This document shows positions 1-7,153 of a DNA stretch of 10,509 nucleotides, one piece after another. How positions within the stretch are numbered: position 1 is the stretch's first letter; every line of letters starts with the position of its first letter. A program made the translations under genes and the position numbers. The stretch lies in NCBI GenBank assembly GCA_964528085.1, contig CAZGRE010000044.1:1-10509 (forward strand), read 5' to 3'. The notes beneath the pieces were generated by a model. It had not been told where the DNA came from. It did no database searches and saw nothing but the letters and a program-made list of their open reading frames with translations. This DNA is from B2-G16 sp964528085. GTDB taxonomy: Bacteria > Bipolaricaulota > Bipolaricaulia > UBA7950 > UBA9294.

Positions 1-827
1 TCGGCGACGAGGATCACCTGCTCGATCCGGCCGCTTCTGATCGCCTCGTTCAGCGAGCCGACGTTCCTCATCCGGAGGAGGGATAGCCACCTCCCGTACT
101 CGTCGAACACCTCACGGAGGGCGGTGAACTTCTTCGGCGGGAGGAGCCTCCTCGGCTCCTCGCGGCGGGGGAAGCGGAGGATGAACCCGTCGGCGAACGG
201 CTCCAACGCGAACGTCCTGAGGAAGCCGGTCGACGGGACCATGTAGCCGTAGAAGTAATCGGAGATCCCGTTTAGGGTGTAAAGGTGGAGATGACCCATC
301 TTCCGCTGTTCGAACAGGCGCGCCTTCTCCTCCTCACCGCGGGAAGCGAAGATCCTGCTCGCCTCTTCCAGGGTGCAGCGGCGCCGGAGGATCGGGCGGT
401 CCTCCTCGACCAGGCTCGCCATCCTCTCCTTGATCCGGGACAGCTCCCGGGAGTTGAACGGCCTCCGCCCCTCGACGCGGCAGAAGTAGCCGCCGTGCGG
501 GACGGAGTAGTCGATGTAGACGTGAGCCTTCGGGAAGAGCTCGGCGACGACGGCGACGAGGAGGAAGGAGAGGCTCCGGCTGTAGATCCTTATCCCATCC
601 GAGTCGGAGAGGAATACCGGTGATGCCTCGACGTCCCGCTCGACCGGCCAGGCGAGCTCGCGGAGGACACCCTCGACGACCGCGGCGACGACCGGGTTCT
701 CGTCGCTAGGATAGGCTACCCGGAAGAACTCGAGGAGGGGGGTCCCGCGCGCGGAGGCGAAGACGCGGCCGTCCGGGAGGCGCACCTGCACGTCCTCTCG
801 CAACGTCGTCTCTAAAACCTCAGCCAT
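1..827 (-). CDS. TGS-domain nucleoside (uridine) kinase, N-terminal part, cut by window edge
   Basis: The frame is open from the ATG at 825-827 to base 1 (275 codons plus two bases), so the C-terminus is missing. Residues 1-65 look like a TGS domain (VRLPDGRV, GTPLLEFF). Residues about 66-190 resemble the ThrRS-type second additional domain (HGGYFCRVEGRRPFNSREL, KERM). They are followed by stretches typical of the TGS-uridine kinase family: YMVPSTGFLRTF near 195-206, DGFILRFP near 213-220, and NVGSLNEAIRSG...QVILVA at 255-275. In this family a phosphoribulokinase/uridine-kinase P-loop domain follows and phosphorylates a nucleoside; here it would lie left of the window. The start is supported by AAGGAG seven bases upstream. 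The ATG overlaps the end of the deacetylase gene by 8 bases, suggesting translational coupling. The family call is firm; the substrate is inferred from the family. Confidence 0.85.
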   Translation of the reverse strand, partial: MAEVLETTLREDVQVRLPDGRVFASARGTPLLEFFRVAYPSDENPVVAAVVEGVLRELAWPVERDVEASPVFLSDSDGIRIYSRSLSFLLVAVVAELFPKAHVYIDYSVPHGGYFCRVEGRRPFNSRELSRIKERMASLVEEDRPILRRRCTLEEASRIFASRGEEEKARLFEQRKMGHLHLYTLNGISDYFYGYMVPSTGFLRTFALEPFADGFILRFPRREEPRRLLPPKKFTALREVFDEYGRWLSLLRMRNVGSLNEAIRSGRIEQVILVA

Positions 828-1965
828 CCTGATCTCCTTGTCTATTCTCATCCCCGGCAAGGATCGGAATGATATCCCGCCGGATCGCCTCGATCGTCCG
901 ATCGAGATCGGAGAGGACCCTCTCCGGGGTGAAGCCGGACTTCGAGCCGCGGAGGCTCGTCACCGTGATCCCATAGGAGGCGGCTGACGTCAGCCACCCC
1001 GGCGGGATCCGATCCGGGAGCTCCTCACCGATCATTATCCCCCAGGCGAGCGTCCAGGCGCGGGCGACGTTCCCGACATCGTACCCGCCGCCCCCGAGGG
1101 CAAGCCATGGGAGATCCAACCGGGATATCGCCCTGACGCACCCCTCAAACCCGTGGAGGGTCAACCTGAGGTCGGCGACCGCGTCGCCGATCAGGGGATC
1201 GGCCCCGAGCTGGGTCACGATGACGTCCGGAGAATACGCCTCGAGCAGGGGGATGACAACCGCTGCGAACGCCCGCTCGTACGCCTCATCCCCTGCACCG
1301 GGGAGGAGGGGGATGTTCACCGAGTACCCTTTCCCCTCCCCTTCCCCGATCTCATCGGCGAACCCGCTCCCGGGGAAGAGGGTGTACCCCGACTGATGGA
1401 TCGAAATCGTAAGGACCCTATCATCGGCGTAGAACGCCCTCTGCACCCCATCGCCGTGATGGGCGTCGATATCGAGATAGGCGACGCGCTTACCGGCATC
1501 CCTCAGGGTCTTAATGGCGAGGACGGGGTCGTTTATGTGACAGAACCCGGATGCGCGGGACGGCATCGCGTGATGGAGCCCGCCGGCGAAGTTGAACGCG
1601 ACCCTCCCTCCTTCGAGGATCGCCGATGCGGCATCGATCGAGCTACCGGCGACGAGCATCCCCCATGTATAGACATGAGGGAAGATCGGGTTGTCCGGGG
1701 TGGCGAGGCCGTATGAGGCGAGGTTCGATATCCAGATCCCGTCCCCGGCAAGGCGGAGGATCTCAAGATAATCCTTGGTGTGAAACGATCCCGCCTCCTC
1801 CTCGGTCGCCTCGCGCGGGAGGATGAGGGAGACCCCCTCCTTTGCGGTCAATCCGTACGCCTCCATCAGCTCGAAGGTCAGCCCGAGGCGGTGGATCTTG
1901 AACGGATGATGCGGCCCGAAGTCGAACCTAAGAAGCGGCCGGGGATCGACGAGATACGCGTCCAT
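820..1965 (-). CDS. acuC: AcuC-like histone deacetylase family protein
   Basis: This is a 381-residue zinc-dependent deacetylase of the arginase/deacetylase fold, close to Bacillus AcuC in length and motif order. Visible motifs are HPFKIHR near 20-26, the catalytic His pair in GGLHHAMP (H131, H132), SGFCHINDP at 139-147, the zinc-site segment YLDIDAHHGDGVQ (D167 and H169 as ligands), LFPGSG at 196-201, QLGAD with the third ligand D256, and GGGGYD with the transition-state Tyr295. All catalytic positions are intact, so it should be an active cytoplasmic enzyme. In Bacillus, AcuC deacetylates acetyl-CoA synthetase; no such partner gene lies nearby, so the substrate here is unknown (a protein lysine or a small acetylated amine). 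GGGAG stands five bases before the ATG. The gene starts 28 bases after the lipoprotein stop and is probably co-transcribed with it. Confidence 0.92.
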   Translation of the reverse strand: MDAYLVDPRPLLRFDFGPHHPFKIHRLGLTFELMEAYGLTAKEGVSLILPREATEEEAGSFHTKDYLEILRLAGDGIWISNLASYGLATPDNPIFPHVYTWGMLVAGSSIDAASAILEGGRVAFNFAGGLHHAMPSRASGFCHINDPVLAIKTLRDAGKRVAYLDIDAHHGDGVQRAFYADDRVLTISIHQSGYTLFPGSGFADEIGEGEGKGYSVNIPLLPGAGDEAYERAFAAVVIPLLEAYSPDVIVTQLGADPLIGDAVADLRLTLHGFEGCVRAISRLDLPWLALGGGGYDVGNVARAWTLAWGIMIGEELPDRIPPGWLTSAASYGITVTSLRGSKSGFTPERVLSDLDRTIEAIRRDIIPILAGDENRQGDQDG

Positions 1966-1993
1966 ATTCGCTCCCTTCCTTCATTTCAGTATC

Positions 1994-2977
1994 CTAGAAC
2001 GACCAGACCTCGATCAGGTCATCGGGGGTGAGCCCCCACGGGTCGCAGCCGAGTCGAAGCGATCCGGAATCCCCCGCCGTCTCAGCGACGGCGAAGAGCC
2101 GATCCCCGAAGGGGATCACGGTGACCCGACTCCCGCCGCAGGAGATCCCCCCGGCATAGGCCGGGGAGACCTCGACGAGGGCGAGGACGTGATCCGGCAA
2201 GGAATCCCCGTCCGTATCCACGAAGGCAAGCTTACACGGGACCCCGCGCGCCCGGAGGAGGCTGACATACAGGATTGCCGTATCCTCGCAGTCACCGACC
2301 CCGTCGACGAGCGTCTCGAGCGGATAGAGCGGCCATTCCGCCCCGGTCGGATCCTCCCGGTAGACGATCGCCCCCTGGACGAACCCGAGCGCGTATTCCG
2401 AGAACCCCTCCGAGTCTCCCCCGGCTCTCTCCCACAGCTCGTCCGCCATATCCTCAAGCGTCGGGTCGTCGAGCGGATCGATGACGTAATCCCCGTACTC
2501 GTAGTTGTCGACGAACGGGCTTCTGATCCGACCGCGGTACATCTGATACAGGTACTCAGGGACGAGGACGTCCCACCGTTGAATCTCGCCTTCGTAGGTC
2601 CATTCGTAACGGCGGAGGCGATAGCCGGAGGGGACCGCTGCAACGACGATGGTGAGCAATGAAGCGTCCGAGAGGCCGTCCGGATCGGAAACGGATAGGG
2701 TCACCGTGTACTCACCCGCCGCGTACGTGTGCACGAGCCTCACCCCGCTCGCCTCCCCCCCGTCGCCGAAGTCCCATTCGTAGGTCAACCGGTCACCGTC
2801 AGGATCGTAGGAACCGGAAGCGTCGAAGCTGACCGGAAGCGGGGCGTATCCCTCTTCCGGCACGGCGTCGAACGAGGCGACCGGCGGGCGGTTCGCCTCC
2901 CGGAGGAGGCATCCGCCCAAGAGAAGAGGGAGGGCGATCACCCAGACCACGAAGATGAGCCTTGCCTTCCTTTCCAT
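1994..2977 (-). CDS. Lipoprotein with PKD domain and transglutaminase-like domain
   Basis: The 327-residue product begins with a lipoprotein signal peptide (KAR n-region, hydrophobic core, LLLGGC lipobox, Cys23), so it should be lipid-anchored outside the cytoplasmic membrane. Residues about 31-113 are a PKD beta-sandwich (SYDPDGD, YEWDFGDG, HTYAAGEYTVTL). A transglutaminase-like domain follows, with the nucleophile in GVGDCEDTA (Cys230), a candidate His263 in PDHVLALVEV, and a possible third residue Glu299 in VAETAG. YPLETLVDGVGDCED is the typical signature of extracellular transglutaminase-like proteins. A longer start at 3028 exists, but it lies upstream of the -10 and -35 elements at 2988-3016 and would bury the signal peptide; the 2977 start is preferred although no Shine-Dalgarno precedes it. 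The enzymatic activity (peptidase, cross-linking or neither) is unknown. It probably leads the operon with the deacetylase and nucleoside kinase. Confidence 0.85.
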   Translation of the reverse strand: MERKARLIFVVWVIALPLLLGGCLLREANRPPVASFDAVPEEGYAPLPVSFDASGSYDPDGDRLTYEWDFGDGGEASGVRLVHTYAAGEYTVTLSVSDPDGLSDASLLTIVVAAVPSGYRLRRYEWTYEGEIQRWDVLVPEYLYQMYRGRIRSPFVDNYEYGDYVIDPLDDPTLEDMADELWERAGGDSEGFSEYALGFVQGAIVYREDPTGAEWPLYPLETLVDGVGDCEDTAILYVSLLRARGVPCKLAFVDTDGDSLPDHVLALVEVSPAYAGGISCGGSRVTVIPFGDRLFAVAETAGDSGSLRLGCDPWGLTPDDLIEVWSF

Positions 2978-2987
2978 CGACCGGGCG

Positions 2988-3016
2988 ATTGTAGTGCCGA
3001 GAGGGGCTTCCCTCAA
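2988..3016 (-). promoter_or_regulatory. Sigma70-like promoter of the lipoprotein operon, near-leaderless
   Basis: Read on the minus strand, TTGAGG (3016-3011) is followed after exactly 17 bases by TACAAT (2993-2988). The -10 ends 10 bases before the ATG at 2977, so transcription would begin only about 2-4 bases upstream of the start codon. This explains the absence of a Shine-Dalgarno sequence. The call rests on consensus match only. Confidence 0.6.
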
Positions 3017-3058
3017 CGGGTATCCCATTTCCAGATTGGACTAGCCTCACATCGGCCG

Positions 3059-3087
3059 TTGACCTAGGATTCCATCTATGCTACCAT
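3059..3087 (+). promoter_or_regulatory. Sigma70-like promoter of trkA-trkH with extended -10
   Basis: TTGACC at 3059-3064 is followed after 17 bases by TACCAT at 3082-3087, preceded by TGC (extended -10 pattern TGn). The predicted start near 3094 gives a leader of about 17 bases containing GAGGGAG (3099-3105) before the ATG at 3111. The element rules out the upstream in-frame ATG at 3078, which lies inside the promoter. Confidence 0.6.
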
Positions 3088-3110
3088 CGTCGCGCTCGAG
3101 GGAGTCTTCT

Positions 3111-3773
3111 ATGTATATGATCATCGTAGGGGCAGGGAGCATCGGGACGAGCCTGATCGAGATCGCCGTCAACGAGAAGAACAACGTCGTCGTCGTCGAA
3201 TCGAACGGGGAACGCGCGCGCGAGGTCCAAGACCGCTATGACATCACCGTCCTGAGCGGCGATGCGACGTCGGCCGACACGCTCCGCGAGGCCGGGTCGG
3301 AGAGGGCCGATGCCCTGATCGTGACGACGAGCGACGATGCGGTCAACCTGATGGTCGTCTCCATCGCCGCCGAGCTCAAGATCCCGTCGATCGTCTCCGT
3401 AGTCAACAAGAAGGAACACGCGGAGTTCTTCCGGAAGCTCGGTGCAAACGTCATGGAGAACCCGGAGGAGGTCGTCGCGCATCACCTGTACAACGCGGTC
3501 AAGCGGCCGAACGTGCAAGACTTCGCGATGCTCCCCGAAGGGGTGCAGGTCTTCCGACTGAAGGTAGCCGCAACCTCCCCTCTCGTCGACCGCTCGATCG
3601 CAGAGAGCAGACAGCGCGAGCTGATCCCTGAGACGATGAGGATCCTCGCTGTCTCCCGCGATGGGAAGCAGTCGATCCCGGATGGGGACACCGTGATCCA
3701 GGAGGACGACATCCTCACCGTCTTCTCCCTGGAGCAGGTGAGCGACAAGCTGATTGAGAAACTGACCGGATGA
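3111..3773 (+). CDS. trkA: TrkA-type potassium uptake regulatory subunit (RCK protein)
   Basis: This is a 220-residue cytoplasmic gating subunit with one RCK_N plus one RCK_C domain, the short Ktr/archaeal-style layout rather than the doubled E. coli TrkA. The Rossmann motif GAGSIG is at residues 7-12, with an acidic residue (Glu30) ending the second strand in VVVVE, which suits NAD(H) or adenine nucleotide binding. Other family stretches are LSGDAT, ADALIVTTSDDAVNL and the RCK_C segment from about 140 to the end (VDRSIAES, DGDTVIQEDDILTVFS). The start is at the ATG preceded by GGGAG with six-base spacing; the in-frame ATG at 3078 overlaps the promoter. The stop overlaps the trkH start in ATGA, so the two subunits are translationally coupled. 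Confidence 0.93.
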   Translation: MYMIIVGAGSIGTSLIEIAVNEKNNVVVVESNGERAREVQDRYDITVLSGDATSADTLREAGSERADALIVTTSDDAVNLMVVSIAAELKIPSIVSVVNKKEHAEFFRKLGANVMENPEEVVAHHLYNAVKRPNVQDFAMLPEGVQVFRLKVAATSPLVDRSIAESRQRELIPETMRILAVSRDGKQSIPDGDTVIQEDDILTVFSLEQVSDKLIEKLTG

Positions 3774-5287
3774 GCCCGATCATCTTCCGCGCCCGGCAGG
3801 ACCTGCACATCATCCTCCGCGGCCTTGGATTGCTCGTCCCGGTGGTCGGGATAATGGCGATCGTCTCCCTGATCGTCGCGGGCGTGTTTAAGGAGACGTA
3901 CGCATACATCCCCCTCCTCATAACCGCCGCCGTCTCATTCGCCCTCGGCGGGATCCTCTATCTCCCGTTCAGGGACGCCGGCGAAACCCGGCTGAAGCAC
4001 GGGATGGTGATAGCCGCGTTCGGATGGCTCCTCGTCGCCCTCCTCGGCTCACTCCCGTTCGTGCTGATCGCCCTGTTCGCCGAGCACGCCGGCGCCGGTT
4101 CGGAGACCCTCCTCTACTTCAAGGACCCGGCAAGCGCGTTCTTCGAGGCGATATCCGGATACACCGGGACCGGACTGACGATGGTCGGCCGCGCCGATCT
4201 CCTCCCGCACACAATCCAGTGGTGGCGGAGCTTCATCGAGTGGATCGGGGGGATGGGGGTAATCGTACTGATGCTCGCGATCATCGCCGGGCCGCGGCCG
4301 GGGGCGGCGACCTACTCCCTCTACTACGCCGAGGCGCGGGGGGAGAAGATCCATCCGAGCATCGTCTCCACCCTGCGGACGATGTGGTGGATATTCCTCC
4401 TTTACACGTTCGCCAGCGCCATCGCCCTGTGGGGGGCGGGGATGCCGATATGGGACTCGGTCAACCACGCGATGACCGGGATCTCGACCGGCGGGTTCTC
4501 CGTGACCGCCAACAGTATGGCCTCCTATCACTCGGTCGCGATCGAACTCGTCCTCCTTCCGATCATGATCTTCGGGGCGATCAGCTTCGCCGTTCACTAC
4601 GAAATGATGCGGGGGAAGGGACGGGCCCTCTGGACGGACTTCCAGACCCGCTGGTTCCTCCTGTTGATCGCAATCGGGATCCTGTTTTTGACGCTGGAGA
4701 ACCTACTCAAGATGGGAGGGATCCAAGCGCTCAGAGTCTCGACGTTCCAATTCACCTCAGCGATAACCTGCACCGGATTTCAGTCGGCGGATATCTCCTC
4801 CTGGAGCGCGACGGCAAAGCTCCTCCTCGCCGCCGGGATGTTCATCGGCGGGGCGGCCGGTTCGACGGCAGGGGGGATCAAGGTGATCCGGATGCTCGTC
4901 TTACTGAAAGGGGTGCAGTGGCGGTTCAGGAAGATAATCGCCCCGCGTGGAGCGATCGTCCCATTCAGGATCGGGCCGGCGACGGTCGACGACGAACAGG
5001 TAGGCCAGAGGCTGGAGGACGCCTCCCTGATCATGTTCCTCTGGCTGATCTTCCTCGGCCTCGGGATCCTCGTCCTCCTCCACACGACCCCTCCCGGCTA
5101 CACCCTCTCCGACGTCGTCTTCGAGGTGGCGAGCGCGCAGGGGAACGTCGGCCTGTCGGTCGGGATCACCCACCCCGGGATGCCACTCCTGAGCAAACTC
5201 GCACTCTGCTTCAACATGTGGATCGGCAGGCTCGAGATCATCCCGGTGTTGCTGCTCGTCCGCTCGTTGTTCATCGGGATCGGATAG
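3770..5287 (+). CDS. trkH: TrkH-type potassium uptake channel subunit
   Basis: This is a 505-residue integral membrane protein of the TrkH/KtrB/KdpA superfamily with four M1-P-M2 repeats, which conducts K+ under control of the TrkA ring. The four pore loops are visible in order: ISGYTGTGLT near 128-137, MTGISTGGFS near 235-244, SAITCTGFQS near 330-339, and SAQGNVGLSVG near 455-465; each keeps the filter glycine. GGAAGSTAGGIKVIRM (360-375) is the conserved gate-region segment before the fourth repeat. There are extra N-terminal helices from about 14 to 100, as in TrkH rather than the shorter KtrB. The ATG overlaps the trkA stop by four bases. Apart from the pore-loop wording being closer to TrkH than KtrB, nothing is odd. 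Confidence 0.95.
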   Translation: MSPIIFRARQDLHIILRGLGLLVPVVGIMAIVSLIVAGVFKETYAYIPLLITAAVSFALGGILYLPFRDAGETRLKHGMVIAAFGWLLVALLGSLPFVLIALFAEHAGAGSETLLYFKDPASAFFEAISGYTGTGLTMVGRADLLPHTIQWWRSFIEWIGGMGVIVLMLAIIAGPRPGAATYSLYYAEARGEKIHPSIVSTLRTMWWIFLLYTFASAIALWGAGMPIWDSVNHAMTGISTGGFSVTANSMASYHSVAIELVLLPIMIFGAISFAVHYEMMRGKGRALWTDFQTRWFLLLIAIGILFLTLENLLKMGGIQALRVSTFQFTSAITCTGFQSADISSWSATAKLLLAAGMFIGGAAGSTAGGIKVIRMLVLLKGVQWRFRKIIAPRGAIVPFRIGPATVDDEQVGQRLEDASLIMFLWLIFLGLGILVLLHTTPPGYTLSDVVFEVASAQGNVGLSVGITHPGMPLLSKLALCFNMWIGRLEIIPVLLLVRSLFIGIG

Positions 5288-5316
5288 CCGACAGACCCCC
5301 CTCTTCCCGTTATACT
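5288..5316 (+). promoter_or_regulatory. Candidate promoter of the S55 protein-murF pair
   Basis: CCGACA at 5288-5293 and TATACT at 5311-5316 are spaced by 17 bases and begin immediately after the trkH stop. The predicted start is near 5323, leaving a leader that contains AAGGGGG (5337-5343) five bases before the GTG at 5348. The -35 matches consensus at four of six bases, so this is a moderate candidate. It would allow expression independent of trkAH. Confidence 0.45.
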
Positions 5317-5347
5317 GGCGGTAACCGACAAGAGAGAAGGGGGAACC

Positions 5348-7150
5348 GTGATTCGCAGAATCGTACTATCGTCAGTGGTTGTCTTGAGCCTCGTCAGCCC
5401 GTTCGCCTTCGGCTACGAGAGGGGGGAGTTCTTGTTCCTCGACCAGATAAAGGTCGGGATGAGCGGAATCGGGAAGACCGTCGTTGCCGGGGATGTGATC
5501 AGCGAGTTTCACGTCGACGTCCTCGGTGTGATCGACCAGCCGGGAGACCTCTCCGACTTCATCGTCGTCCGCGTCAGCGGGGAGGCGATCGGCCGCTCCG
5601 GCGGGATCGCGCAAGGGATGAGCGGAAGTCCGATATACATCGACGGAAAGCTGATCGGCGCGTTGAGTCGGGCCGCCAACTGGTCGAAGGAGATCACCCC
5701 GATCGGGCTCGTCACCCCGATCGAGGTCATGCTCCCGGTCCTCGACCGGGCGAGCGTCGCACATCGGCCGGACGAGGGTGCGATCCTCAGCGGGGTGAAT
5801 CTCGTCGAAGTCGACCGCCCTCCCGATCCGGTGACCATCGCCGACTCACCGGACACGATATTCGCCTATCCCGTCTCGACCCCGATCATAACGAGCGGGC
5901 TCTCCGGCCGCGCCCTTCAAACCCTGATGGACGGTGAATCAGCAAGGCCAGAGGGCCTGATCAGCGATTTCATCAACGCTGGAATCGGGCCGGAGCCGAA
6001 GGGGCTTTCCGCGTTCGACCTATCCCTGATCCCCGTCTCCGCCTCGAGCGGATCGGCGAGCTCCGATCCGTCGACCCTTGTACCGGGGAGCCCGATCGGC
6101 GTCGCCCTGACGACGGGGGACTTCTCGATCGGCGCCCTCGGAACCCTGACATACCGCGACGGGGACGCGCTCGTCGCGTTCGGTCACACGTTCATCTACA
6201 ACGGCGATTCCTCCTTCCCTCTCACCACCGCTTCGGTGATCGACACGATGAAGGCCTACGATGCGTCGTTCAAGCTCGGGACGATCGGCCCGACCGTCGG
6301 GGCGGTCCTCGAGGATCGGATACCGGGGATCGGGGGGAGGATCGGAGCGGAGGCGGACGGGATCGACCTCGATCTTGCCGTGACCGACACCGACCATAGC
6401 CGGACGAAGACCTACGCTGTGAAGACCGTCGATGAGCCACGGCTGATGCCGGCGCTCCTCTTTTCGACCGGGTTTGAGGCGATCGATTCGACCCTCGACC
6501 GGATCGGGCAGGGGACGGTGATCGTCGACTACGAGATCGATGGGGACGGGATGCCGACCCCACTGAAGCGGCGCGACGTGTTCATCAGCACCTACGACAT
6601 CGCCCTCTACCCCCTCTGGCAGCTGGCGGTGATCGTCTCCACCCTTCAGTACAACGAGTTCGAGGATCCGAAGCTGACGCGGATATCGACCTCGATGGAG
6701 ATCACGCGCGAGCTGAGGGCGATCCGGATCAACCGGCTCTCGCTCGACTCGTACGCCTATGCGCCCGGGGATGAGATCGGCTTCAAGGTCGAGCTTCAGA
6801 CCTATCAGGGAAAGACGAGGGTGCAGTCAGGGACGCTCAAGATCCCGAGTGACCTGATCGGGGATTACCTTGTCGTCCGCGCCTACGGAGGGCCGCGGCT
6901 GATCGAGGAGGGGGAGGAGCCGAACGTGTTCGAGAGCCTCGGCGACCTCGTCGACGCGATCGCGACCCTCCCGAACTACGAGACGCTGACCGTCGAGCTG
7001 TTCGCGATCGATCCGTTCTCCCCCTACGCCGACGCCCTGTACGGGGTAACGAAGGCGACGTTCGACTTCCCTGGGTATGTCGTATACGACGAGTGGGAAG
7101 AGGAGGCGATCCTCGTCGAGTCCGACTCGACCCCGGCTGAGAAGGAGTAG
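5348..7150 (+). CDS. Secreted SpoIVB-type S55 peptidase-domain protein
   Basis: This is a 600-residue exported protein. Residues 1-22 form a Sec signal peptide ending in a plausible signal-peptidase site (PFAFG, then YERGE). The segment at 33-62 (GMSGIGKTVV, EFHVDVLGVI) and GIAQGMSGSPIYIDGKLIGAL at 86-106 are hallmarks of the S55 family; Ser92 in G-M-S-G is the expected nucleophile. GVALTTGDFS (251-260) and DALVAFGHTF (273-282) follow, with His280 as the likely general base. Residues from about 450 are a beta-rich C-terminal region with no family I can name. B. subtilis SpoIVB cleaves SpoIVFA during sporulation, but this longer form occurs in non-sporulating bacteria and its target is unknown. 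Translation starts at GTG, preceded by a strong AAGGGGG. The stop is three bases before murF, so a cell-envelope role is a reasonable inference. Confidence 0.85.
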   Translation: MIRRIVLSSVVVLSLVSPFAFGYERGEFLFLDQIKVGMSGIGKTVVAGDVISEFHVDVLGVIDQPGDLSDFIVVRVSGEAIGRSGGIAQGMSGSPIYIDGKLIGALSRAANWSKEITPIGLVTPIEVMLPVLDRASVAHRPDEGAILSGVNLVEVDRPPDPVTIADSPDTIFAYPVSTPIITSGLSGRALQTLMDGESARPEGLISDFINAGIGPEPKGLSAFDLSLIPVSASSGSASSDPSTLVPGSPIGVALTTGDFSIGALGTLTYRDGDALVAFGHTFIYNGDSSFPLTTASVIDTMKAYDASFKLGTIGPTVGAVLEDRIPGIGGRIGAEADGIDLDLAVTDTDHSRTKTYAVKTVDEPRLMPALLFSTGFEAIDSTLDRIGQGTVIVDYEIDGDGMPTPLKRRDVFISTYDIALYPLWQLAVIVSTLQYNEFEDPKLTRISTSMEITRELRAIRINRLSLDSYAYAPGDEIGFKVELQTYQGKTRVQSGTLKIPSDLIGDYLVVRAYGGPRLIEEGEEPNVFESLGDLVDAIATLPNYETLTVELFAIDPFSPYADALYGVTKATFDFPGYVVYDEWEEEAILVESDSTPAEKE

Positions 7151-7153
7151 GGG

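Larger units (their letters stand above)
2978..3110. other. Divergent intergenic region between lipoprotein and trkA
   Basis: This 133-base stretch is the only sizeable non-coding gap in the window. It holds the two promoters described separately, pointing away from each other with their -35 elements about 42 bases apart. I see no obvious operator palindrome, riboswitch or small gene in it. Confidence 0.7.

Noticed and set aside
1153..1716. 187-codon plus-strand open frame opposite acuC
   Set aside because: It is an antisense shadow of the deacetylase, with no recognisable domain and no ribosome binding site.
2978..3028. In-frame ATG at 3028 that would lengthen the lipoprotein by 17 residues
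   Set aside because: It is upstream of a good -35/-10 pair, has no Shine-Dalgarno, and would place a long extra segment before a canonical lipoprotein signal peptide.
3078..3110. Upstream in-frame ATG that would lengthen TrkA by 11 residues
   Set aside because: The ATG falls inside the promoter (between -35 and -10), has no ribosome binding site, and the family starts at the GAGSIG strand given by the 3111 start.
4024..5937. A 637-codon plus-strand open frame, longer than any accepted gene in the window
   Set aside because: It lies across trkH and the start of the S55 gene in another frame, its product is an Arg/Asp/Pro-rich composition artefact of GC-rich DNA, and both overlapped genes are unmistakable.
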